Assembly: GCA_020048795.1 (NCBI GenBank)
Contig: JAIFMA010000222.1
Span: 1 to 9,375, forward strand
Length of the DNA: 9,375 bases
Reading direction: 5' to 3'
From: Rhodoferax sp.
Lineage (GTDB): Bacteria; Pseudomonadota; Gammaproteobacteria; Burkholderiales; Burkholderiaceae_C
The position numbers and the translations under genes are program-made. The notes under the pieces were generated by a model, which had not been told where the DNA came from, did no database searches, and saw only the letters and a list, made by a program, of their open reading frames with translations. Shown here piece by piece: positions 1 to 6,171 of this stretch; within the stretch, counting starts at the first letter, position 1; each line of letters starts with the position of its first letter.

Positions 1-753
1 CGGCGCATGTTCAACAACCCGGCCGACCCGCTCAACTGTTTTGTCGATATTCAGTCGGGTGCCGGTGGCACCGAGGCCTGCGACTGGGCCAGCATGCTGC
101 TGCGCCAGTACCTGCGCTATTGTGAGCGCAAGGGTTTCAAGACTGAAATTGAAGACGAAACCGCCGGTGATACCGCCGGCATCAAGGGCGCGTCTTTCAA
201 GGTTGAGGGCGAATACGCCTTTGGCCTGCTGCGCACCGAAACCGGCGTGCACCGGCTGGTGCGCAAGAGCCCGTTTGACTCGTCAGGCGGGCGCCACACC
301 AGCTTTGCCAGCGTGTTTGTTTACCCCGAGATTGACGACTCGATCGAAATCGACATCAACCCCAGTGACGTGCGGGTTGACACCTTTCGCGCCAGTGGTG
401 CCGGTGGTCAGCACATCAACAAGACCGATTCTGCGGTACGGCTGACGCACATCCCCACCGGCATCGTGGTGCAGTGCCAGGACGGGCGCAGCCAGCACAG
501 CAACCGCGACGTGGCCTGGAAGCGCCTGCGCAGCCGCCTGTATGACTTTGAGCTGCGCAAGCAGCAGGAGGCCCAGCAAAAGCTCGAAGACACCAAGACC
601 GATGTCGGCTGGGGCCATCAGATTCGCAGTTATGTACTGGACAACAGCCGCATCAAAGACTTGCGCACCAACCATGAAACATCAGCCACGCAAAAGGTGC
701 TCGACGGAGATTTGGACGCTTTCATTGAAGCCTCGCTGAAGCAGGGGGTGTGA
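1..753 (+). CDS. prfB: Peptide chain release factor 2 (RF2), C-terminal part, 5' end outside window
   Basis: RF2 recognises UGA and UAA stop codons in the ribosomal A site and triggers release of the finished protein. The reading frame is open from base 1, so the gene starts upstream; about 250 codons are visible and, judged against the roughly 365-residue E. coli protein, some 115 N-terminal residues are missing. Seen directly: the stop-codon-reading SPF tripeptide at 268-276, which distinguishes RF2 from RF1 (PxT), and the universally conserved GGQ of the peptidyl-tRNA hydrolysis loop at 403-411 within RASGAGGQHINKT. The C-terminal run SRIKDLRTNHET is also typical. The family's programmed frameshift site, if present, would lie upstream and cannot be judged. 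The TGA stop overlaps the ATG of the next gene (TGATG), suggesting translational coupling. Confidence 0.98.
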   Translation, partial: RRMFNNPADPLNCFVDIQSGAGGTEACDWASMLLRQYLRYCERKGFKTEIEDETAGDTAGIKGASFKVEGEYAFGLLRTETGVHRLVRKSPFDSSGGRHTSFASVFVYPEIDDSIEIDINPSDVRVDTFRASGAGGQHINKTDSAVRLTHIPTGIVVQCQDGRSQHSNRDVAWKRLRSRLYDFELRKQQEAQQKLEDTKTDVGWGHQIRSYVLDNSRIKDLRTNHETSATQKVLDGDLDAFIEASLKQGV

Positions 754-1478
754 TGCCTCTTGCTACGACAAATGAAGCTGGCAGCGCAGACTGCATAAGG
801 GCTAGAGCCGTTTCTGGCATTATTTTTGACATGGATGGCACGATCATCGACTCGATGTCCTGCCATGCCCAAAGCTGGGTGGCTTTTGTGCAAAACCACG
901 GCATTTCCATCGACGTGCCTGACCTGATGCGCCGCACCACCGGACGCACCGGTGCCGAATGCATGCGCGAACTGTTTCAGCGCGACCTCAGTGATGAAGA
1001 GGCCTGGGCCTTGATCACCGAAAAAGAGGTGCTCTATCGCGAGCTTTTTGCACCCCAATTTGCTGAAGTGGCGGGTTTCACGGCGTTTGCCGGGCAGACC
1101 CTGGCGCGTGGTCTGAAGGTGGGCGTGGGTACCGCGGGTGACCGCCACAACATCGCCTTTGCCATGGGCCACCTGGCCTTGCCAACCCCACCACATGCCA
1201 TTGTGGGAGGTGATGAAGGTTTGGCCGGAAAACCCGATCCCGCTATATTTTTAGAAGTAGCCAGGCGAATGGCAATAAGGTCTCAAGACTGTATTGTCTT
1301 TGAAGATGCGCCCTTTGGCATTGAAGCGGCGCGGCGTGCCGGCATGCGCGCCGTGGCCATTTGCACCAGCCACAGCGCGGCACAGCTCGGCGGACCACAC
1401 GTGATGGCGGCGGCCAACAATTACCTTGAATTGATCGACTCAAAATTTCTGGAGACACTGAATGTTGCAACTGCGTGA
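753..1478 (+). CDS. HAD-superfamily phosphatase (beta-phosphoglucomutase/phosphatase-like, subfamily IA)
   Basis: Haloacid-dehalogenase-type hydrolase of 241 residues, probably a soluble Mg2+-dependent phosphatase or phosphohexomutase; the substrate cannot be read from sequence. All four HAD motifs are visible: nucleophile motif FDMDGT with D26 and D28, motif II threonine T127 in VGVGTAGD, motif III lysine K160 in GKPDPAIF, and the metal-binding acidic pair E184-D185 in VFEDAPFGIEAARRAGM. The helical cap lies between motifs I and II. I chose the ATG at 753, which overlaps the prfB stop and has a CAGGGGG-type ribosome site just upstream; GTG at 750 is the only near alternative. About 21 residues precede FDMDGT, longer than usual, and their codons (ATA, AGG, AGA) are rare for this genome and coincide with a dispersed repeat. 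A second rare-codon patch lies at 1242-1296. The end overlaps pepN by 17 bases. Confidence 0.93.
   Translation: MPLATTNEAGSADCIRARAVSGIIFDMDGTIIDSMSCHAQSWVAFVQNHGISIDVPDLMRRTTGRTGAECMRELFQRDLSDEEAWALITEKEVLYRELFAPQFAEVAGFTAFAGQTLARGLKVGVGTAGDRHNIAFAMGHLALPTPPHAIVGGDEGLAGKPDPAIFLEVARRMAIRSQDCIVFEDAPFGIEAARRAGMRAVAICTSHSAAQLGGPHVMAAANNYLELIDSKFLETLNVATA
762..828 (+). repeat. Dispersed repeat copy A, inside the 5' end of the HAD gene
   Basis: The core at 776-807 matches the reverse complement of 6079-6110 at 25 of 32 positions without gaps (shared blocks AGCTG, CAGCGCA, TAAG and CTAGAG). It contains the family's hairpin: AGCGC at 783-787, an 11-base loop, then GGGCT at 799-803, one mismatch from perfect pairing. 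Upstream is a TTGCTA...AAGC semi-palindrome (from about 761) and downstream the AT-rich tail ATTATTTTTG, also found beside the 6079-6110 copy. The copy is translated, giving roughly residues 4-24 of the HAD protein. Outer limits are approximate. I recall similar repeats in Comamonadaceae genomes; that memory is unverified. Confidence 0.72.
1242..1296 (+). repeat. Possible degenerate copy of the dispersed repeat within the HAD gene
   Basis: This stretch begins with a GCTA...TAGC semi-palindrome around an AT-rich centre (1242-1261) and continues into GGCAATAAGG, which resembles GCATAAGGG of the copy at 776-807. Codon use changes sharply here: ATA twice, AGG twice, TTA, CGA and GTA occur within some 18 codons. 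Alignment to the better copies needs gaps and is weak, so chance or plain codon drift remains possible. The protein here (FLEVARRM and on to VFED) is of normal family length, so nothing is broken. Confidence 0.3.
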
Positions 1479-4176
1479 TTCCAACGGTGCGGCCACCGTG
1501 GTGCGCCGGGCTGATTACAGCGCCCCGGCTTTCTGGATCGATACCGTACACCTGACGTTTGACCTGGATCCGGCCAAGACCCGCGTGCTGAACAAAATGA
1601 CGCTGCGGCGCAACCCGCAAGTGCCGGCGCAAGCCCTCAAGCTCGATGGTGACGAACTCAACCTGGCGCGGGTGCTGGTGAACGGCGCAGGCTGCTCGTT
1701 CAAAATCGACGGCAGCCAGTTGGTGCTGGAAAACCTGCCCGCCGAAGGCTCTTTTGAGCTGGAGATTTTTACCACCTGTGCGCCCGTCAAAAACACCAAG
1801 CTGATGGGCCTGTACGTCAGCAACGACTCGTTTTTCACCCAGTGCGAGGCCGAGGGCTTTCGCCGCATCACCTATTTTCTGGACCGCCCGGATGTCATGA
1901 GCAGCTACACCGTCACGCTGCGCGCCGACAAGGCCCGCTACCCGGTGCTGCTGTCCAACGGCAACCTGGTGGCGCAAGGTGATCTGGCAGGCAGCGACAA
2001 CACAGGTCGCCACTTTGCCAGTTGGGTTGATCCGCACAAAAAACCCTGTTACCTGTTTGCCCTGGTGGCGGGCCAACTGGTGTGTCGCGAGCAGCGCATT
2101 ACCTCGCGCGCCGGCAAAGACCATTTGCTACAGGTTTATGTACGCCCTGGTGACATGGACAAAACCGAACACGCCATGCAGTCACTGATCAAGTCGGTGA
2201 TCTGGGACGAAGCCCGCTTTGGTCTGGCGCTGGACCTGGAACGCTTTATGATCGTGGCCACCAGCGACTTCAACATGGGTGCCATGGAAAACAAGGGTCT
2301 GAACGTCTTTAACACCAAATATGTTTTGGCGAACCAGTCCACCGCCACTGACGTGGACTTTGCCAATATCGAAAGCGTGGTGGGCCACGAGTATTTCCAC
2401 AACTGGACCGGCAACCGCATCACCTGCCGCGACTGGTTCCAGCTCAGCCTGAAAGAAGGCCTGACGGTGTTTCGCGACCAGGAATTCAGCATGGACCTGT
2501 GTGCTGATGCCTCAAGCCGTGCGGTCAAACGCATCGAAGATGTGCGGGTGTTACGCACCGCCCAGTTCCCCGAAGATGCCGGCCCGATGGCGCACCCGGT
2601 GCGGCCCGACAGCTACATGGAAATCAACAACTTCTACACCGTCACGATTTACGAAAAGGGTGCCGAGGTGGTGCGCATGATGCAAACCCTGGTCGGACGC
2701 AGTGGTTTTGCCAAAGGCATGGCGCTGTACTTTGCCCGCCATGACGGCAGCGCCGTGACCTGTGACGACTTTGCCCAATCAATAGCCGATGCCAACCCCG
2801 ACTCGGCCCTGGCCAAGCTGCTGCCGCAGTTCAAACGCTGGTACAGCCAGGCCGGCACGCCACGCGTGCGCGTCACCAGCCAATACAACGCCGACACAAA
2901 AACCTGCACACTCGGTTTCAGCCAGAGTTGCCCGCCCACCCCCGGACAACCGTCCAAGGAGCCTTTTGTCATCCCGATCAGCCTGGGGCTGGTGGGCATG
3001 AATGGGGCCGCCCTGCCCTTGCAGGTTAGCAACAACATGGCCGCATCCAGTGACAGCTACCTGTTTGTGATGACTCAGACCAACGAGTCGATCACCTTTG
3101 AGAACGTGCTGGAAGAACCCGTACCATCCATTCTGAGGACCTTTAGCGCACCGGTGATGGTGGACTTTGATTACACCGACAGCCAGTTGTTGACCCTGCT
3201 GGCGCATGACCCTGATCCGTTCAACCGTTGGGAGGCCGGGCAGCGACTGGCCCTGCGATGCGCTATTCAAGCAATCGCTGAAGGCGCTTATTCTGCGGGC
3301 GCCAGAGTACTTGATGATGCCTATGTTTCGGCCATGCGATCGGTCTTGCGGCACCCCCTGCTTGACGCAGCATTCAAGGAACTGGTGCTCACGCTGCCAT
3401 CAGAGACCTATCTTGCCGAGCAACTTGAGGTGGTTGACCCGCAGCGCGTTCACGCCGTGCGTGAAGCCATGCGCGAGCAATTGGCAACTCATCTGGCCAA
3501 CGACTGGCAGTGGGCGTTCGAGACGCATCGTCAGAATGGCGCTTACCAGCCCGACATGTTGTCGAGCGGTCGCCGCGCCCTGGCTGGTCTGGCGCTGAAT
3601 AACTTGTGTCTGGCTGCCCGGGGTTCTGGCGATGTGGTTTGGCCAGGCAAGGCCTATCAGCGTTTCAAGGAGGCCGACAACATGACAGATCGCTTCAATG
3701 CGTTGGCGGCGCTGGTGCACAGCGGCCATGACCTGGCCAAACCCGCCCTGGCACGTTTTCACAGCCTGTTCAAAAACGAAGAGCTGGTGCTGGACAAGTG
3801 GTTCGCGCTACAGGCAGGTTGCAGTGACCGCGGTGGCCAGGTGTTGCCGGCGGTGCGCTTGCTGATGAAGCATCCGGACTTTAACCTGCGCAACCCGAAC
3901 CGTGCCCGCAGTTTGATCTTCAGCTACTGCAGTGCCAACCCGGGGGCGTTTCACCGTGCCGATGCAGCAGGCTACGTGTTCTGGAGCGAACAAGTGCTGG
4001 AACTCGATATCATCAACCCACAGGTGGCGGCGCGCCTGGCGCGCGCGCTGGACCGTTGGAAAAAGCTTGTTGATCCCTACCGTGGTGCGGCCCACGAGGC
4101 GCTGATGCGCGTCGCCGCCAAGGCCGATTTAAGCAACGATGTGCGCGAAGTGGTCAGTCGCGCGCTGGCTGATTGA
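1462..4176 (+). CDS. pepN: Aminopeptidase N, M1 zinc metallopeptidase
   Basis: Cytoplasmic aminopeptidase that removes N-terminal residues from peptides late in protein turnover. It has 904 residues against 870 in E. coli PepN. Visible in order: N-terminal beta domain (to about residue 205); thermolysin-like catalytic domain with substrate-binding GAMEN at 273-277, zinc site HEYFH at 309-313 (ligands H309 and H313, general base E310), third ligand E332 in LKEGLTVF, and transition-state tyrosine Y397 in TIYEKG; an Ig-like domain from about 460; and the C-terminal helical repeat domain. Compared with E. coli there are about four extra residues just after QEFSMDL, upstream of Y397. The ATG at 1462 has GGAGA seven bases upstream and overlaps the HAD gene, so translation is probably coupled. 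No signal peptide. A dispersed repeat copy lies in frame at about 3262-3310. The stop TGA is formed by the first junction of a (GATT)6 tract. Confidence 0.98.
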   Translation: MLQLRDSNGAATVVRRADYSAPAFWIDTVHLTFDLDPAKTRVLNKMTLRRNPQVPAQALKLDGDELNLARVLVNGAGCSFKIDGSQLVLENLPAEGSFELEIFTTCAPVKNTKLMGLYVSNDSFFTQCEAEGFRRITYFLDRPDVMSSYTVTLRADKARYPVLLSNGNLVAQGDLAGSDNTGRHFASWVDPHKKPCYLFALVAGQLVCREQRITSRAGKDHLLQVYVRPGDMDKTEHAMQSLIKSVIWDEARFGLALDLERFMIVATSDFNMGAMENKGLNVFNTKYVLANQSTATDVDFANIESVVGHEYFHNWTGNRITCRDWFQLSLKEGLTVFRDQEFSMDLCADASSRAVKRIEDVRVLRTAQFPEDAGPMAHPVRPDSYMEINNFYTVTIYEKGAEVVRMMQTLVGRSGFAKGMALYFARHDGSAVTCDDFAQSIADANPDSALAKLLPQFKRWYSQAGTPRVRVTSQYNADTKTCTLGFSQSCPPTPGQPSKEPFVIPISLGLVGMNGAALPLQVSNNMAASSDSYLFVMTQTNESITFENVLEEPVPSILRTFSAPVMVDFDYTDSQLLTLLAHDPDPFNRWEAGQRLALRCAIQAIAEGAYSAGARVLDDAYVSAMRSVLRHPLLDAAFKELVLTLPSETYLAEQLEVVDPQRVHAVREAMREQLATHLANDWQWAFETHRQNGAYQPDMLSSGRRALAGLALNNLCLAARGSGDVVWPGKAYQRFKEADNMTDRFNALAALVHSGHDLAKPALARFHSLFKNEELVLDKWFALQAGCSDRGGQVLPAVRLLMKHPDFNLRNPNRARSLIFSYCSANPGAFHRADAAGYVFWSEQVLELDIINPQVAARLARALDRWKKLVDPYRGAAHEALMRVAAKADLSNDVREVVSRALAD
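3262..3310 (+). repeat. Dispersed repeat copy B, in frame inside pepN
   Basis: Bases 3273-3310 match the reverse complement of 6076-6113 at 24 of 38 positions with no gaps, including AATNGCTG at one end and AGAGTAC at the other. The internal hairpin is perfect here: GGCGC at 3283-3287, an 11-base loop, GCGCC at 3299-3303; the loop length equals that of the other two aligned copies. The preceding GCTATTCAAGC may be the AT-rich head. Local codons (AGA, GTA, CTT, several GAT/TAT/TCT) differ from the rest of pepN. The encoded stretch AIAEGAYSAGARV has the same length as the corresponding E. coli region, so the copy replaced or overwrote a surface segment of the C-terminal domain, or arose by drift. 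Confidence 0.55.
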
Positions 4177-4194
4177 TTGATTGATTGATTGATT
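4171..4194 (+). repeat. (GATT)6 tetranucleotide tract over the pepN stop
   Basis: Six perfect GATT units. The last sense codon of pepN (GAT) and its TGA stop come from the first unit and the start of the second, so gain or loss of whole units leaves PepN unchanged. Slippage would only change the pepN-fbp spacing and the distance from any upstream promoter or pepN stop to the fbp ribosome site. Confidence 0.95.
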
Positions 4195-4201
4195 TAACTC
4201 T

Positions 4202-4205
4202 GGAG
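4202..4205 (+). promoter_or_regulatory. Ribosome binding site that fixes the fbp start
   Basis: GGAG lies six bases before ATG 4212. It supports that ATG over the in-frame TTG at 4185, which lies inside the GATT tract and has no purine-rich site at a sensible distance. Confidence 0.75.
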
Positions 4206-4211
4206 TTCACT

Positions 4212-5216
4212 ATGCCAAAAAAAACCTATCTCACCCGTTACCTGGTTGAGAAACAACGCTTGAATGGGCACATTTCGCCCGAATTGCGATTAATGCTGGA
4301 GGTGGTGGCGCGCGCCTGCAAACGCATCAGCCAGGCCGTCAACAAAGGCCCCCTGGGCGAGGTGATGGGCAGCGCCGAAAGCGAAAACGTGCAGGGCGAG
4401 ATTCAGAAAAAGCTCGACATCATCGCCAACGAGGTGCTGATCGAGGCCAACGAATGGGGTGGCCACCTGGCGGCCATGGCCAGCGAGGAAATGGAAGGCA
4501 TCCACGTGGTGCCCAACCGCTACCCGCAGGGGGAATACCTGCTGCTGTTTGACCCGCTGGATGGTTCCAGCAACATTGATGTCAACGTCAGCATTGGTAC
4601 CATTTTCAGCGTGTTGGTGAAACCTGAAGGCGCTGGCGTGTCGGAGCAAGACTTTTTGCAGGCTGGCACCAAGCAGGTGGCGGCCGGCTACTGTGTCTAT
4701 GGACCACAGACCACACTGGTGCTGACGGTGGGTGACGGCGTATCGGTGTTTACGCTGGACCGCGAGCAGGGTTCATTCTTGCTGACCCAGGAAGGCCTCA
4801 AAATTCCCGAAGACACCAAGGAATTTGCCGTCAACATGAGCAACCAGCGCCATTGGGCAGCACCCGTGAAGCGCTACATCGACGAATGCCTGGCGGGCAA
4901 GGACGGGCCGCGCGGCAAAGACTTCAACATGCGCTGGGTTGGCAGCATGGTGGCTGACGTACACCGCATTCTGACGCGTGGCGGCGTGTTTCTGTATCCC
5001 TGGGACAATCGCGAACCCGAAAAACCGGGCAAATTGCGACTGATGTACGAAGCTAACCCGATGAGTTGGCTGGTCGAGCAGGCCGGTGGTGCGGCCACCG
5101 ATGGCAAACAACGCATTCTGGACATCCCGCCTAGCCAACTGCACGCCCGCGTCAGTGTGTTCATGGGCTCAAAACACGAGGTTGATCGTGTCACTGGCTA
5201 TCACAGCGAAGCCTGA
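4212..5216 (+). CDS. fbp: Fructose-1,6-bisphosphatase, class I
   Basis: Cytosolic enzyme that hydrolyses fructose 1,6-bisphosphate to fructose 6-phosphate and phosphate, the committed step of gluconeogenesis (and part of the Calvin cycle in autotrophs; nothing here shows which applies). At 334 residues it is close to the 332 of E. coli Fbp. Metal and substrate residues are visible: SEEME with E92-E93, the signature DPLDGSSN starting at D114 with D117, and E280 in YEANPMSWLVEQAGG; the FLYPWDNR and GSKHEVDRV stretches near the end are also family-typical. The start was set by the GGAG site. It follows pepN by 35 bases with no visible terminator between them, so it may be co-transcribed, but it could equally have its own promoter. 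The gene downstream faces it. Confidence 0.97.
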   Translation: MPKKTYLTRYLVEKQRLNGHISPELRLMLEVVARACKRISQAVNKGPLGEVMGSAESENVQGEIQKKLDIIANEVLIEANEWGGHLAAMASEEMEGIHVVPNRYPQGEYLLLFDPLDGSSNIDVNVSIGTIFSVLVKPEGAGVSEQDFLQAGTKQVAAGYCVYGPQTTLVLTVGDGVSVFTLDREQGSFLLTQEGLKIPEDTKEFAVNMSNQRHWAAPVKRYIDECLAGKDGPRGKDFNMRWVGSMVADVHRILTRGGVFLYPWDNREPEKPGKLRLMYEANPMSWLVEQAGGAATDGKQRILDIPPSQLHARVSVFMGSKHEVDRVTGYHSEA

Positions 5217-5217
5217 T

Positions 5218-5237
5218 CGGCTGGCAATAATCAGCCG
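5218..5237 (+). terminator. Hairpin just after fbp, possible weak terminator
   Basis: CGGCTG (5218-5223) pairs perfectly with CAGCCG (5232-5237) across an 8-base loop, two bases after the fbp stop. A second small hairpin, GCTT-GGTT-AAGC, follows at 5237-5248. Neither is followed by a T-run, so it is not a textbook intrinsic terminator; it may stabilise the 3' end or act with Rho. Confidence 0.4.
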
Positions 5238-5246
5238 CTTGGTTAA

Positions 5247-5285
5247 GCCACTGTAGCTCAGTCGGTAGAGCCGCTGATTTTTAAT
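5247..5285 (+). pseudogene. 5' half of a tRNA-Lys(UUU)-like sequence, not a complete tRNA
   Basis: Laid on the tRNA scheme: 5247-5253 stand where acceptor bases 1-7 would be, TA (5254-5255) are positions 8-9, and the D arm is perfect (GCTC 5256-5259, loop AGTCGGTA, GAGC 5268-5271). A would-be anticodon stem GCTGA (5273-5277) and the loop TTTTTAA (5278-5284) follow, with anticodon TTT at 5280-5282, U33 and A37. From 5286 the sequence should read back CAGC to close the stem, but it reads GAAG, and no T arm or acceptor 3' strand follows. It looks like a tRNA gene cut just after the anticodon loop. A chance match to the whole D arm plus the anticodon loop is unlikely, but this is not a functional tRNA as it stands. 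Confidence 0.6.
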
Positions 5286-5310
5286 GAAGCCTGCTCTAAA
5301 TCCAAAGATC

Positions 5311-5351
5311 GGCATAGGGGGCAGCGTTTAGCCCTTAGCTGCACCCCTGCC
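5311..5351. other. Long hairpin in the fbp-moaE gap
   Basis: GGC, AGGGG and GCAGC (5311-5313, 5316-5325) pair with GCTGC, CCCCT and GCC (5338-5342, 5344-5351): 13 base pairs with a two-base bulge (AT) on the left, a one-base bulge (A) on the right and a 12-base loop. There is no T-run on either strand, so a simple intrinsic terminator is unlikely. Confidence 0.6.
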
Positions 5352-5353
5352 AC

Positions 5354-5385
5354 ACCACCCGGCATGCAGGTTCGCACCGGGCGGT
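5354..5385. other. Second hairpin in the fbp-moaE gap, with GGTTCG motifs
   Basis: ACC-A-CCCGG (5354-5362) pairs with CCGGG-C-GGT (5377-5385), with an inner TGC/GCA stem (5365-5367 with 5374-5376) after a two-base bulge. The inner loop reads AGGTTC, and GGTTCGAG follows at 5383-5390. The GGTTCG motifs recall a tRNA T loop but lack matching T-arm stems. Confidence 0.5.
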
Positions 5386-5445
5386 TCGAGACGTTGAAGT
5401 CATGTGAGTCTGGCTATGCCAAGGTTGTCGTGATGTGCTGCGCAG

Positions 5446-5463
5446 ACCACGATAAATCGTGGT
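5446..5463. other. Perfect 7-bp hairpin in the fbp-moaE gap
   Basis: ACCACGA (5446-5452) and TCGTGGT (5457-5463) pair perfectly around a TAAA loop. There is no T-run after it on the plus strand. It is compact enough to stall or protect transcripts from either direction. Confidence 0.55.
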
Positions 5464-5563
5464 GCCGCGTTGCCATTGCTTGAGCTGGACCGCTCTGAGC
5501 GTTCAACGAATCCATGAATCCAAATCCTGAAATGTCGTTGGGCCGACACCACAGCGTCAGGAG

Positions 5564-6067
5564 TTATGGGTTTTGGCCATGAATGACATTGCTCGCCTCA
5601 ATACGCCATTTGGCCAGCGCCGCCTCATCAGCAACACGGGCATCCACCCATTTGGCACCCGCTGGTGTCTGCTCTTTTTTCCAGAACGGGGCCTGGGTTT
5701 TCAGGTAGTCCATCAAAAACTCGCAGGCGGCAAAACTCTCGCCCCGGTGGGCGGACGTGACGGCCACCAGAACAATCTGGTCCAGTGGCTGCAGCAGACC
5801 GACGCGGTGGATCACGCGGGCACCCAGGATGTCAAAACGCTGGTGGGCTGCGTCGATCATGGCTTCGATGGATTTTTCGGTCATGCCAGGGTAGTGCTCA
5901 AGCGCCATGCTGCTGATCTGCCCTGGCTCACCTGCCGTGCGGTCACGTACGGTACCGATGAAGCTACAGACGGCACCGATACGGCCGTCCTGCGCGCGCA
6001 AGGCGGCAATCTCTGCGGCCACGTCAAAGTTATCTGTCTGGATTGAGACGCGCGGCGGTTTAGTCAT
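5564..6067 (-). CDS. moaE: Molybdopterin synthase, catalytic (large) subunit MoaE
   Basis: MoaE forms a heterotetramer with two MoaD and transfers sulfur from the MoaD C-terminus to cyclic pyranopterin monophosphate, giving molybdopterin. At 167 residues it is a little longer than E. coli MoaE (150), mostly through a C-terminal tail. Seen: FIGTVRD (36-42), LEHYPGMTEK (56-65), IHRVG (86-90), SAHRGESFAACEFLMDYLK, and the two catalytic lysines K123 and K130 in YLKTQAPFWKKE (K119 and K126 in E. coli). The ATG at 6067 is the natural family start but has only a poor ribosome site (AGAG, too far upstream). Unusually for this cluster it lies 214 bases from moaD, separated by two repeat elements, so its leader is probably made of inserted DNA. 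It converges on fbp. Confidence 0.97.
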   Translation of the reverse strand: MTKPPRVSIQTDNFDVAAEIAALRAQDGRIGAVCSFIGTVRDRTAGEPGQISSMALEHYPGMTEKSIEAMIDAAHQRFDILGARVIHRVGLLQPLDQIVLVAVTSAHRGESFAACEFLMDYLKTQAPFWKKEQTPAGAKWVDARVADEAALAKWRIEASNVIHGQNP

Positions 6068-6075
6068 ATGAAATG

Positions 6076-6113
6076 GTACTCTAGGGCTTACGTGGTATGC
6101 GCTGACAGCTATT
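6076..6113 (-). repeat. Dispersed repeat copy C, immediately upstream of moaE
   Basis: Read on the minus strand this is the intergenic copy against which the others were aligned: 25 of 32 identities to 776-807 and 24 of 38 to 3273-3310, both gap-free. It carries the same hairpin plan, AGCGC - 11 bases - GCCCT, with one mismatch. The flanking AT-rich run at 6111-6129 (ATTATTTTTG and more) probably belongs to it. It ends only about nine bases from the moaE start codon. Confidence 0.72.
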
Positions 6114-6171
6114 ATTTTTGTATTTTTTGCATGGCATGTTGTTAGGTGAGGAACCTTGGGCGGTGGCCCGC

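Larger units (their letters stand above)
5286..5563. other. Structured non-coding stretch between convergent fbp and moaE
   Basis: No convincing protein gene. The 278 bases hold three strong hairpins (listed separately) and lesser ones such as CGCT-CTG-AGCG near 5491. A 22-codon open frame from ATG 5514 runs into the end of moaE but has nothing else in its favour. The density of stems, directly joined to a tRNA half, suggests the remnant of a structured mobile element or a small RNA rather than mere spacer. I could not assign it to a known RNA family. Confidence 0.45.

Noticed and set aside
283..675. Minus-strand open frame of 130 codons opposite prfB
   Set aside because: It lies wholly opposite a certain gene, shows no recognisable motifs, and is what GC-rich third positions produce by chance.
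1243..2124. Minus-strand open frame of 293 codons opposite the end of the HAD gene and start of pepN
   Set aside because: It spans two certain genes on the other strand and has a low-complexity His/Gln/Arg/Val-rich composition typical of antisense shadows.
4185..4211. Upstream TTG start for fbp, nine codons longer
   Set aside because: It lies within the GATT tract, lacks a ribosome site, and adds residues outside the normal family start.
5247..5330. Complete tRNA gene
   Set aside because: The 3' anticodon stem, T arm and acceptor 3' strand are absent, so it can only be called a half.
5514..5582. 22-codon open frame at the end of the fbp-moaE gap
   Set aside because: Too short, no clear ribosome site, overlaps the end of moaE, and matches nothing I recognise.
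5573..6046. Plus-strand open frame of 157 codons opposite moaE
   Set aside because: It mirrors moaE, whose catalytic motifs are unmistakable, and has no family features of its own.
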